From contig CAMCFW010000057.1 in assembly GCA_945874195.1 (NCBI GenBank), positions 1 through 9,437 on the forward strand: a stretch of DNA of 9,437 bases, in the 5' to 3' direction. The translations under genes were made by a program, and so were the position numbers. Source of the stretch: Chryseobacterium gleum (GTDB lineage: Bacteria; Bacteroidota; Bacteroidia; UBA10329). Below, in pieces: positions 1 through 7,279 of the stretch (positions within the stretch are counted from its first letter, which is position 1; every line of letters begins with the position of its first letter). Below the pieces are notes generated by a model. The model saw only the letters and a list, made by a program, of their open reading frames with translations. It was not told the DNA's origin and ran no database searches.

Positions 1-2694
1 TAGATTGAGGTAAAAATTGCGGTTCAAGGTGAAGTTGGGTGCGGAATATACCAGTCGGGAAGTGGTGAAGAGTGCTATTCCGCCTCCGTTCGGGTTCAGA
101 TGAACCAGCTCACCTGCCGAGACCCGACTCGGGTCGTCATACCTGGTGAATTCGCATGTGGCGGTAACCATCACCGCCAGATTCGAGAAATTGGTCCAAG
201 CATTGATGTCGGACACACCGAGCACCCGTTCATGCGCCCAGCCCAATTCGCCACCATGCCCAGTGTAGTTCATGATCAACGCGCCACGCTGAACGGTGTT
301 GTTGATATCGACCGAAACTTCTGGATATCGCTGACCACCAGGGGTTGTTTCTTGGACGTACGAATCGAAATAGATCTTGTTGATGTTGTATTCCGGATAC
401 ATGGTATCGACCAATATTGCCAACTGGTCAGCCTGATTTATATGCATGTTACTGTCTTCGTCATCGCCCACAAAACAGATCCGGTTTCTCCAGTCGGGCG
501 AAACGGCTACCGAGCTGCCATCGGTGCACACATGGTCGAGGTTCAGGTCATCAATATCCAGTTCTTCATACCTATATATCTTATCCACTACCACTTTGGC
601 GTCTTCGGCAGTACGGACCACAAACCGACCGATACCCACATCCAACGCATCGCTAGCTGAACTGGACCATTCTCCTTCGGTAGGATCCAGCAGCCCGAAA
701 TAGTCGTCAGAAGCATAGCTGATAGTAGGGGTCAGCGATTCTGGCGATTCGTATGTAGGTACAAAATTGGTGTTGTCTGCCAAGCGCGATTTGTAATCGT
801 AAGAGGCATCACCGAACAACAGCAAGTATCGTGGATAATCGATCCAAGAATTGCTTCGTTGATAGAACATGCGCATGAAATCGCGAATGGCCGAAACGTC
901 TTGTGCGCCCGATGAGAACTCGTTATAGATCTGTTGGGGAGTGACAATATGGACCGAAAGCTGACTGGTCTGGTTCTCGGTGTGGAAATTGGCAAGTCTT
1001 TCAGCCTCGTTCAAGAAATCGGGATGGGCCACAATAACCATATTGGCCTGGCTGAGGCCATGTAGATTCTGATTCTCCACCTGCCCATTGAGTTCAGCGC
1101 TCAGAAATCCATTGCCATTGAATGCGATGAACTGACGAAGCGAATCCGTCTCTACTTTGAAAGATGCCGTGGCAGCTTGCAGACTTAGGTTGCGTCTGTT
1201 CACATTTGTCGGGTCGGTCACTTCCCAAATTTTCACTGCCGAGTTGGCGTTGCCGAGCTGAAATTCGGCCACATTTCCGGTGCCCAAAGAGGCAAGATCT
1301 CGGAATGCCATCTGACTTCCGGCCATCAATAGATTTCTTTTTAAGATGACCTCAACGTAATCCAACCAGCCCACCGCACTCGGATTACCGCCTTTGCTGT
1401 AATTGAATGAAATGTTCGAATTACCTGAACCGAACTGAACGGCAGTACACGTGAATTCGTCCTCCGCATTCTTATTATATCCACCGGGTGCAGCAGGCAC
1501 AACCACATTCTGCACCGTGGTTCCGTTCAATCGAATAGAATATGAGGTTGAAACTCCAGCCGATCTGGCCAACAGTCGAGTTGAAATGTAGCCTTGATCG
1601 CTAGTCACGTTCGAAAAACCGAAATCGAAGCCATAAGAGGTCTGAAGGTCGAACTCTTCGCCATACCATTCTCTACCCGATTTAAGCAGATTGATATTGT
1701 CCGACTCGTGAAACTGATGGTCGTTGAAAGTGGTGACCGAATGAGTTGCCGACTGGGCCGGACCTGACTCCACTGAAATTCGCTTTCCCATACCCCGGTC
1801 AACGGTCAGAAAATAATAGGCGCGGTCGGAATAAACATTGAATCTGTGACTGAACAGCCCACAACTGCTTGAATCCTGAACCCACGTATGAGGTCCCTTG
1901 CCATAAAATAGCAGATAATCTCCTTCATCAAACCTGCCATCCGATTCTCCTACCACTTCAATGGCATTCTGCTGAAGGTCGTCATGCCGGAACTGGTCAT
2001 TTGCCTGAGGCAGCATTCCTCCACCATTGCCATATACGTTCAACCTCCTCGGATCAATATTAGAAACGTCCATTCCTAACGACACCAGATCATCATACGT
2101 CAGTTTGTAAATACCATCCTGGTCAACCGCCACCTTATACCAGTTTCCTGAAGCCAGCACCGAATTTTCTGCGAACGAAGAAGCGGCAGCCATCTTAACG
2201 TTCTGTGCATGAATTGGGCGTGTGATCAATTTATATGAAACCAATCTCTCCAATTGCCCAGAAGTTGGATTCCTACGGATGGGAATGAAGTCCACGTTCA
2301 CAAACCGCTCCTTCATTTCTGTATAAGGTGTCACCTTAATCTCAATGACTGAAGAGATGTTGATACCAGCCACAGCCGACCTTTCCACCTGCGACATGGT
2401 CTCGAAGGTCATATCGGTCAGTTCGGCCCTGAGCGAAGTATTGTTCGCCACCTTTTCGCGGAGAACAATATGAGGCAAGGAGGTTTCGTCCATGTAAACT
2501 CCTCCTTCGCACATGAGGAAGGTTTTGATAGACCCGTCATATTTCGTCTCCACCAACGGGTCAGACCATTTGACCGTGGTCCTTCCATCAGACTTCAACC
2601 CTTTTGAACCTTTTTCAAGCGATTGGGCGTATGCTTGTCCGCCAAGTAAGAAAGGAAGGGTGACAAGCAAGGCTAGTTTCAATAATTTTCTCAT
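1..2694 (-). CDS. porU: PorU, type IX secretion system C-terminal-signal peptidase (partial, 3' end off the left edge)
   Basis: This is a cell-surface C25 (gingipain-like) cysteine peptidase that removes the C-terminal signal from T9SS cargo and helps attach cargo to the surface. The frame is open without a stop from the ATG at 2692-2694 to the left edge, 898 codons; the best-known family member has about 1,150 residues, so roughly the last quarter is missing. Residues 1-24 form a signal peptide ending AYA before QS. Residues ~181-232 carry the PorU N-domain pattern (SGNWYK, DGIYKLTYDDL, NVYGNGGGMLP). The peptidase domain shows YLLLFGDASYDY, then VGIGRFVVRT (~686-695), ICFVGDDED (~739-747), the catalytic His in NYTGHGGE (H813, bases 256-258) and the catalytic Cys in TATCEF (C847, bases 154-156), so it looks active. 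The gene is divergent from the PorP-like gene and gldJ, which supports the assignment. The start is fixed by the signal peptide; no Shine-Dalgarno is visible. Confidence 0.93.
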   Translation of the reverse strand, partial: MRKLLKLALLVTLPFLLGGQAYAQSLEKGSKGLKSDGRTTVKWSDPLVETKYDGSIKTFLMCEGGVYMDETSLPHIVLREKVANNTSLRAELTDMTFETMSQVERSAVAGINISSVIEIKVTPYTEMKERFVNVDFIPIRRNPTSGQLERLVSYKLITRPIHAQNVKMAAASSFAENSVLASGNWYKVAVDQDGIYKLTYDDLVSLGMDVSNIDPRRLNVYGNGGGMLPQANDQFRHDDLQQNAIEVVGESDGRFDEGDYLLFYGKGPHTWVQDSSSCGLFSHRFNVYSDRAYYFLTVDRGMGKRISVESGPAQSATHSVTTFNDHQFHESDNINLLKSGREWYGEEFDLQTSYGFDFGFSNVTSDQGYISTRLLARSAGVSTSYSIRLNGTTVQNVVVPAAPGGYNKNAEDEFTCTAVQFGSGNSNISFNYSKGGNPSAVGWLDYVEVILKRNLLMAGSQMAFRDLASLGTGNVAEFQLGNANSAVKIWEVTDPTNVNRRNLSLQAATASFKVETDSLRQFIAFNGNGFLSAELNGQVENQNLHGLSQANMVIVAHPDFLNEAERLANFHTENQTSQLSVHIVTPQQIYNEFSSGAQDVSAIRDFMRMFYQRSNSWIDYPRYLLLFGDASYDYKSRLADNTNFVPTYESPESLTPTISYASDDYFGLLDPTEGEWSSSASDALDVGIGRFVVRTAEDAKVVVDKIYRYEELDIDDLNLDHVCTDGSSVAVSPDWRNRICFVGDDEDSNMHINQADQLAILVDTMYPEYNINKIYFDSYVQETTPGGQRYPEVSVDINNTVQRGALIMNYTGHGGELGWAHERVLGVSDINAWTNFSNLAVMVTATCEFTRYDDPSRVSAGELVHLNPNGGGIALFTTSRLVYSAPNFTLNRNFYLNL

Positions 2695-2823
2695 TAGTCT
2701 TATCAATGATTTTTTACATTCGCAATCTCAACAAATTTCATCTACATAATAAAGATGGAAGGTTTTACGTTAGACCTTTAGCCATGCTGAATCGTAGAAA
2801 ACAGGGGCAAAACGATGGGGTTT

Positions 2824-2831
2824 CAAAATTA
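2824..2831 (-). promoter_or_regulatory. Possible -7 box for porU
   Basis: Read on the minus strand this is TAATTTTG, an exact match to the Bacteroidota -7 consensus TAnnTTTG. It lies 129 nt upstream of the porU ATG, implying a leader of about 120 nt. No TTG sits at the expected -33 distance, and the region is AT-rich, so a chance match is quite possible. Confidence 0.25.
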
Positions 2832-2864
2832 TTGTATTAATAGCATCATTTTTATTCTACTTTG
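2832..2864 (+). promoter_or_regulatory. Possible promoter for the PorP/SprF-like gene
   Basis: A TTG at 2832-2834 is followed after 23 nt by TACTTTG at 2858-2864. This resembles the Bacteroidota -33 (TTG) and -7 (TAnnTTTG) pair but is one base short in the -7 spacer. It would give a leader of roughly 55 nt before the ATG at 2926. It touches the candidate porU -7 box on the other strand, so the two promoters would be back to back. This is a weak call. Confidence 0.2.
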
Positions 2865-2925
2865 TTGCTAAGATTCCAAACTAAATTAATTCGTATTATT
2901 GTCCTCTAAAATTCAAAAAACCAGA

Positions 2926-3906
2926 ATGCTGAAGCGGTTTTTCGTTGCCTTCGTGTTGGTATTTGTGGGGAGTTGGTCGGCCAATGAAGCTTTCGCTCAG
3001 GATCCGCAGTTCACGCAATTCTATGCCAATCCCATCTATTTGAACCCTGCGTTTGCGGGTGCAAAGCGGTGTCCGCGAATTGCAATGAACTATAGGAATC
3101 AGTGGCCCGCCATTTCTGGAACGTTTGTTACTTACAGTGCATCGTTCGATATGGATGTCAACGCGTTGCATGGTGGTTTGGCGGGCCATTTCATGGCCGA
3201 TAGGGCTGGCGAAGGAACGCTGAACAGTTTTGAAGGCAGCTTGATCTATGCATACAGAATGAACATTTCGAGGAAGTTCTCCTTGAGGATCGGGGCGCAG
3301 GCCACGTTGGTTCAACGAAGCATCGATTGGGATAAATTGACATTCGGTGATATGATCGACCCGCGTTACGGGTTCGTGTATGAGACCAACGAGATAAAGC
3401 CAAACACAAGCAGGATATTTGCCGACTTCTCTACAGGCATTATCGGTTATACCGAGAATTTCTTTGTTGGATTTGCCGCCCATCACCTTACCCAACCAGA
3501 TGAAGGATTTGCTGGTTTCAGTAAACTTCCGATCAAATTCACAGGTCATGCCGGTGTGAACATCTATTTTGGAAAGAGACGGGAACAGGACAAGAAGTGG
3601 AACCTCTCGCCAAACATCCTTTACCAACACCAGCAGGATTTTCAGCAACTCAACTATGGATTCTACCTTTCTAAAGGATTCATCGTTGGTGGTATCTGGT
3701 TCAGACAAAGCTTTAACAACCCTGATGCATTCATTGTAATGCTCGGATTTCAGCAAGGAGCCTTTAAATTTGGTTACAGTTATGACGTGACTGTATCGTC
3801 ACTGACCAACAACACGGCAGGTTCGCACGAGATGTCCTTAGGATTGCAATTCGGATGCAAGAAGCCGAAGAAAAAATTCAGAGCCATCGATTGTCCATCG
3901 TTCTGA
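2926..3906 (+). CDS. PorP/SprF family type IX secretion system outer-membrane protein
   Basis: This encodes 326 residues from ATG 2926. Residues 1-24 form a signal peptide (positive MLKR, a hydrophobic stretch, AFA then Q). The mature protein begins with the family hallmark QDPQFTQFYANPIYLNPAFAGA, followed by NYRNQWP. The rest alternates short aromatic and hydrophobic strands and turns, as expected of an outer-membrane beta-barrel, and ends shortly after the strand-like SLGLQFGC. PorP-type proteins belong to the T9SS core or attachment machinery; SprF-type paralogs support export of a particular adhesin such as SprB. With no giant adhesin gene beside it in the window I cannot tell which paralog this is, so no symbol is given. 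The frame can be extended upstream to a TTG at 2899, but ATG 2926 gives the compact signal peptide and is preferred. It is divergent from porU and 62 nt upstream of gldJ, probably cotranscribed with it. Confidence 0.9.
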   Translation: MLKRFFVAFVLVFVGSWSANEAFAQDPQFTQFYANPIYLNPAFAGAKRCPRIAMNYRNQWPAISGTFVTYSASFDMDVNALHGGLAGHFMADRAGEGTLNSFEGSLIYAYRMNISRKFSLRIGAQATLVQRSIDWDKLTFGDMIDPRYGFVYETNEIKPNTSRIFADFSTGIIGYTENFFVGFAAHHLTQPDEGFAGFSKLPIKFTGHAGVNIYFGKRREQDKKWNLSPNILYQHQQDFQQLNYGFYLSKGFIVGGIWFRQSFNNPDAFIVMLGFQQGAFKFGYSYDVTVSSLTNNTAGSHEMSLGLQFGCKKPKKKFRAIDCPSF

Positions 3907-3913
3907 TACAATA

Positions 3914-3941
3914 AACGTAACTCAATCTCCGTTCTTACGTT
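3914..3941. repeat. 7-bp inverted repeat in the gap between the PorP-like gene and gldJ
   Basis: AACGTAA (3914-3920) and TTACGTT (3935-3941) are perfect inverted copies separated by 14 nt, just after the PorP-like stop and 27 nt before the preferred gldJ start. No T-run follows, so it is not an obvious terminator. It could be a weak mRNA stem, a protein-binding site, or chance. Confidence 0.35.
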
Positions 3942-3968
3942 CAACGCATGTTTCGAAACACCTTAGTC

Positions 3969-5447
3969 ATGAAGACATTAAAGATCCAGAGTTTCAAAAT
4001 CTTAGGCATGTTTGCTTGCATTGCCTTGCTGCTTAGTTCCTGTCAGAAAGATAGATCAAACACCACCGGTTGGAACAACAACGACCCAAAGAACGGTGGA
4101 TTTGAAGTGACACCTTGGGAAGGTCAAGAGACCGGTCCCGGACTTGTTTTCATAGAAGGCGGTACGTTCACCATGGGACGGGTTGAACAAGACGTTCGTC
4201 ACGATTGGGACAATATTCCTAGAAGAGCAACTGTTTCTTCATTCTATATGGATGAAACAGAGGTGACCAACGTGGATTATCGCGAATACCTGTACTGGAT
4301 ATCGCGCGTGTTTTATGCCTCTTATCCGGAAGTTTACAAGCGTGCGTTGCCAGACACATTGGTTTGGAGAAGTAAACTCGGCTTCAACGAGCCATACGTT
4401 GAATTGTACCTTAGACACCCAGCATACAACTACTATCCGGTTGTGGGTGTAAACTGGCTTCAAGCAACTGATTATTGCGCTTGGAGAACCGACCGTGTGA
4501 ATGAAAGCATTCTAATTCGCGAAGGGATTCTAAGAACAAATCCTAATCAGGTCGATGAAGACAACTTCAATACCGATGCTTATTTGGCCGGTCAATATGA
4601 AGGACTTGTCCGTTCAGACCTTATTGACCTTGACCCGAATAAGGATACCAGAAAAGTTCGAATCGAAGATGGAATCCTTCTTCCGCGCTATCGTCTTCCG
4701 ACAGAAGCTGAATGGGAATTCGCTGCTCTTGGCCTTATTGGAAACACCGTTTTTGAGCGTGTGACCGAGAGAAGACTTTATCCGTGGAACGGTGCGTATA
4801 TGAGAAATGCAGATGACCAGTTCAAAGGTGAAATGATGGCCAACTTCAAACGGGGAAAGGGTGATAACATGGGTGCTGCCGGTTACCTGAACGATAGGGC
4901 CGACATTCCAACCGATGTTTCTTCTTACTGGCCAAATGACTATGGTCTTTATTGTATGGCAGGCAACGTAAGCGAGTGGGTAAAGGACGTTTACCGACCG
5001 TTGAGCATGGAAGACGATGATGACTTCCGAGCTTTCCGTGGTAACGTATTCAAAACTCAATTAAGAGAAGAAGAAGGTGAAATTGCCGAAAAGGACAGTT
5101 TGGGACGAATCATTTGGAGGGATGTTACAGAAGAAGAGAACACTCAACGAAGGAATTACAAAAAGTCTGACAACATCAACTTCTTGGATGGTGATTACGC
5201 TTCATCCATCTACTACTCGAACGATGAGTATAACACGGGTGGAGAGAAGGCCAACAAGCGAATGTATGAGTGGAGCGCCACATCGTTGATCAATGATGAA
5301 GCGCATGTATTCAAAGGCGGATCTTGGAAAGACAGAGCATACTGGTTGGTTCCTGGAACCAGAAGATTTCTGGATGCAAAACAGTCGACAGATGACATTG
5401 GTTTCCGTTGCGCCATGACGCGTGTGGGAACCCAAGTAATGGAGTAA
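3969..5447 (+). CDS. gldJ: GldJ, gliding motility / T9SS lipoprotein with an FGE-like (SUMF1) fold
   Basis: This encodes 492 residues from ATG 3969. Residues 1-24 form a lipoprotein signal peptide with the lipobox LLSSC, giving lipidated Cys25. The remainder is a formylglycine-generating-enzyme (FGE/SUMF1) domain, about residues 59-488: LVFIEGGTFTMG (59-70), DETEVTN, VGVNWLQATDYCAWR, YRLPTEAEWEFA (241-252), GNVSEWVKDVY (332-342), FKGGSW (448-453) and GFRC (478-481). GldJ is a lipoprotein needed for gliding and T9SS function; known GldJ and GldK share this fold without being known as sulfatase modifiers. Here the two positions matching the FGE catalytic cysteines are Asp455 and Leu460, so oxidase activity is unlikely. 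An acidic, probably flexible insert follows residue ~345. An alternative in-frame ATG at 3948 adds seven residues; 3969 gives the more usual lipoprotein leader. GldK is the main alternative identity, but the following murF and nearby porU favour GldJ. Confidence 0.88.
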   Translation: MKTLKIQSFKILGMFACIALLLSSCQKDRSNTTGWNNNDPKNGGFEVTPWEGQETGPGLVFIEGGTFTMGRVEQDVRHDWDNIPRRATVSSFYMDETEVTNVDYREYLYWISRVFYASYPEVYKRALPDTLVWRSKLGFNEPYVELYLRHPAYNYYPVVGVNWLQATDYCAWRTDRVNESILIREGILRTNPNQVDEDNFNTDAYLAGQYEGLVRSDLIDLDPNKDTRKVRIEDGILLPRYRLPTEAEWEFAALGLIGNTVFERVTERRLYPWNGAYMRNADDQFKGEMMANFKRGKGDNMGAAGYLNDRADIPTDVSSYWPNDYGLYCMAGNVSEWVKDVYRPLSMEDDDDFRAFRGNVFKTQLREEEGEIAEKDSLGRIIWRDVTEEENTQRRNYKKSDNINFLDGDYASSIYYSNDEYNTGGEKANKRMYEWSATSLINDEAHVFKGGSWKDRAYWLVPGTRRFLDAKQSTDDIGFRCAMTRVGTQVME

Positions 5448-5470
5448 TAAAGGTCTGATAAATGAAAATG

Positions 5471-5507
5471 AACCCAGTGCCATGATGGCACGGGGTTTTT
5501 TATTTTT
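5471..5507 (+). terminator. Intrinsic terminator after gldJ
   Basis: AACCC (5471-5475) pairs with GGGTT (5493-5497) and GTGCCA (5477-5482) pairs with TGGCAC (5486-5491), with one A-G mismatch between the two stem parts and a 3-nt TGA loop. The T-run continues to 5507. The stem starts 23 nt after the gldJ stop codon and the T-run ends 5 nt before the murF start, so murF either depends on readthrough or has its own promoter further upstream. Confidence 0.85.
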
Positions 5508-5512
5508 CAGGC

Positions 5513-6829
5513 ATGGAGATAGCTGCACTTTACGCCCTTTATCAAAAGCATCCAGTGATCTGTACCGACAGCAGGAAGATCACGGAAGGCTGTATCTACG
5601 TTTCGTTGAAGGGAGATACGTTTGACGGAAACACATTTGCCATCGAGTCGCTTCAGAAGGGTGCGGCCTATGCAATTGCCGATGACGCATCGCTACCGGA
5701 AACGAAGGGACTGATCAAGGTTGAGAGTGGGCTGAAGACACTACAGGAGCTTTCCTCCTATCACCGTCATCAGTTTGAAATTCCAGTAATTGGAATCACG
5801 GGTTCGAACGGGAAGACGACCACCAAGGAACTGATGCGGTCTGTTCTGATACAAAAGTTCAAGGTGCTTGCAACGGATGGGAATTTCAACAACCATATAG
5901 GTGTTCCCTTGACGTTGTTCAGATTGCGGCCGGAACATGAGGTTGCCATTATAGAAATGGGTGCGAGTGCCCAAGGTGATATCAAGGAACTCTGCGACAT
6001 TGCCGACCCGAACCATGCGTTGATAACCAACATAGGTAAGGCGCATTTGGAAACCATGGGCGGATTGGAAGGTGTGCTTAAGACCAAGACCGAACTCTTT
6101 GACCATGTGAGGATGCATGGCGGCAAGCTACTGGTGCATAGTTGCGACAAGCTATTGATGGATAACACGAAGGGGGACGAAGCGTTTCACTATGGTGCGT
6201 TGCCAACGGATGATGTTCAGGGACGAATTGTGAGGGATGGGAATTTTGTTGCGGTGCAGTGGAAGCGTAAAACTGATGCACGGGCCATTGATGATGCTCC
6301 GGTGGTGAAGACGAATCTTACTGGAACGTATAACCTTCCGAACATCATGGCGGCCGTTGCGACAGGGATCGTGTTCGGGCTTAGGGATGAGGAAATTGCC
6401 ACCGGAATTTCAGGGTATGAGCCTTCGAACAACCGATCGGAGGTGAGGGTGAAGGGTTCGAACACGTTCATTCTGGATGCTTACAATGCCAATCCGAGCA
6501 GCATGGAGGTGGCGATCACGAATCTGGTGAGTTCGGAATCGGGGAGGCATTCGGTGATCCTTGGTGAAATGCTTGAGGTTGGACCCACGAGTGCGGAAGA
6601 ACACAGGGTCATCTGTGAACGGTTAAAGACACTTAAACTGAACGCGGTGTGCCTGGTGGGAAGCGAGTTCCTTGCCTTCGAGGACGCATTCCCGTTCCAT
6701 TTCTTTGCGAATGTGGACGCATTGAACGTCTGGTTACACGATCACCCATTTGAGCACGAGACAGTCCTGATCAAAGGTTCGCGAGGGAACCGATTGGAGG
6801 AGGCGGCAGCGTTTTTATTGGAATACTAG
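5513..6829 (+). CDS. murF: MurF, UDP-N-acetylmuramoyl-tripeptide--D-alanyl-D-alanine ligase
   Basis: This cytoplasmic Mur ligase adds D-Ala-D-Ala to the UDP-MurNAc-tripeptide using ATP, completing the pentapeptide precursor of peptidoglycan. It has 438 residues, normal for the family. The N-terminal substrate domain shows CTDSRKITEGCIYVSLKG. The central ATPase domain has the P-loop GITGSNGKTTT (94-104, Lys101), then IIEMGAS, ALITNIGKAHLE, and KTKTELF with Lys192 at the position usually carbamylated. The C-terminal domain has NRSEV, LDAYNANPSSME, LGEMLEVG and LIKGSRGNRLEE. All expected motifs are present, so the enzyme should be active. ATG 5513 is directly supported by the N-terminal alignment pattern and lies right behind the gldJ terminator; no Shine-Dalgarno is visible. 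Confidence 0.96.
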   Translation: MEIAALYALYQKHPVICTDSRKITEGCIYVSLKGDTFDGNTFAIESLQKGAAYAIADDASLPETKGLIKVESGLKTLQELSSYHRHQFEIPVIGITGSNGKTTTKELMRSVLIQKFKVLATDGNFNNHIGVPLTLFRLRPEHEVAIIEMGASAQGDIKELCDIADPNHALITNIGKAHLETMGGLEGVLKTKTELFDHVRMHGGKLLVHSCDKLLMDNTKGDEAFHYGALPTDDVQGRIVRDGNFVAVQWKRKTDARAIDDAPVVKTNLTGTYNLPNIMAAVATGIVFGLRDEEIATGISGYEPSNNRSEVRVKGSNTFILDAYNANPSSMEVAITNLVSSESGRHSVILGEMLEVGPTSAEEHRVICERLKTLKLNAVCLVGSEFLAFEDAFPFHFFANVDALNVWLHDHPFEHETVLIKGSRGNRLEEAAAFLLEY

Positions 6830-6880
6830 GTTTTATTAGGTTTTAGGTGTTGGGTTTTAGGTGCTGGGTTTTAGGTGTTA
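6829..6880. repeat. Short tandem repeat, 14-nt unit made of two heptamers
   Basis: Three copies of a 14-nt unit lie head to tail: GGTTTTAGGTGTTG (6839-6852), GGTTTTAGGTGCTG (6853-6866) and GGTTTTAGGTGTTA (6867-6880), preceded by a degenerate piece GGTTTTATTA. Each unit is GGTTTTA followed by GGTGYTR, so the underlying period is 7. It begins at the last base of the murF stop codon and fills most of the gap to the next gene. Confidence 0.85.
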
Positions 6881-6902
6881 GAAATTAAAGAATGGGGAAA
6901 AT

Positions 6903-7244
6903 ATGAAACGGATGATGAGTGTTGTGGTTTTGTTGATGGTGTTGCTTGGAGGTTTTTCGGAGTGCGAGGCGCAGGAGAAGATGCTATTGGAAGATGCACC
7001 TGAGGCGGTGCGGGTTCTGGTGGGCGAGAAATATGCGAAGTATAAGGTGGTTTCGGTGATACGGAAAAAGGTGCCCGAGGAATACAGCATAGAAATGGAG
7101 AAGGGCGAACGGACGGTGTCGTTGGTGCTTGATGCCCAAGGAACTGTGCTAAGCAGAACGAAGGGCCGGATGTATTCGTTCGATGGGACCGAAACGCCTA
7201 AGGATGCTGAAGGACCGGCCATGCCAAGCATGGGATTGCAGTAA
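6903..7244 (+). CDS. Small secreted PepSY-like protein
   Basis: This encodes 113 residues. Residues 1-23 form a signal peptide (MKRMM, a long hydrophobic stretch, CEA then Q). The Cys at 21 does not fit a lipobox, so export by signal peptidase I to the periplasm is expected. The mature part has the pattern of a single PepSY-like domain: a helix (APEAVRVLVGEKYAKY), then KVVSVIRKK, a strand EEYSIEMEKGERTVSLVLDAQGTVLS and a short tail. Such small periplasmic proteins are common in Bacteroidota and their function is usually unknown. The family call rests on pattern only. It follows murF by 73 nt across a tandem repeat, and converges on the acyl-CoA dehydrogenase gene; a link to cell-wall work would be speculation. 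The start has no clear Shine-Dalgarno; a downstream Met at residue 4 or 5 is possible but shortens the leader. Confidence 0.72.
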   Translation: MKRMMSVVVLLMVLLGGFSECEAQEKMLLEDAPEAVRVLVGEKYAKYKVVSVIRKKVPEEYSIEMEKGERTVSLVLDAQGTVLSRTKGRMYSFDGTETPKDAEGPAMPSMGLQ

Positions 7245-7255
7245 CGCTAGTAACT

Positions 7256-7279
7256 AAAACGACCTGTCTTGGTCCTTTT
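7256..7279. terminator. Weak bidirectional terminator between convergent genes
   Basis: AAAA C GACC (7256-7264) and GGTC C TTTT (7271-7279) form a stem with one C-C mismatch and a 6-nt loop, with A-run and T-run flanks on the two sides. It sits between the stop codons of the PepSY-like gene and the acyl-CoA dehydrogenase, where a shared terminator would be expected. The core stem is only 4 bp, so strength is doubtful. Confidence 0.35.

Noticed and set aside
100..660. Plus-strand open frame of 186 codons opposite porU
   Set aside because: It uses the exact reverse-complement codon register of porU, across its conserved catalytic region. Conservation of PorU explains the open frame.
2896..3756. 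Long minus-strand open frame of 286 codons opposite the PorP-like gene
   Set aside because: It lies wholly antisense to a gene with a signal peptide and family motifs. Its own translation has no recognisable domain, no export signal and an irregular composition, so it is a shadow frame.
4614..5060. Minus-strand open frame of 148 codons inside gldJ
   Set aside because: Antisense to a well-supported gene, without domain or start context of its own.
3948..5447. Sulfatase-modifying enzyme (active FGE) as the function of the gldJ product
   Set aside because: The two catalytic cysteine positions hold Asp and Leu, the protein is a lipoprotein, and it sits in a T9SS locus beside murF.
6829..6880. 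CRISPR array or attachment site at the tandem repeat
   Set aside because: The units are 14 nt and contiguous without spacers, and there is no tRNA, integrase or cas gene in the window.
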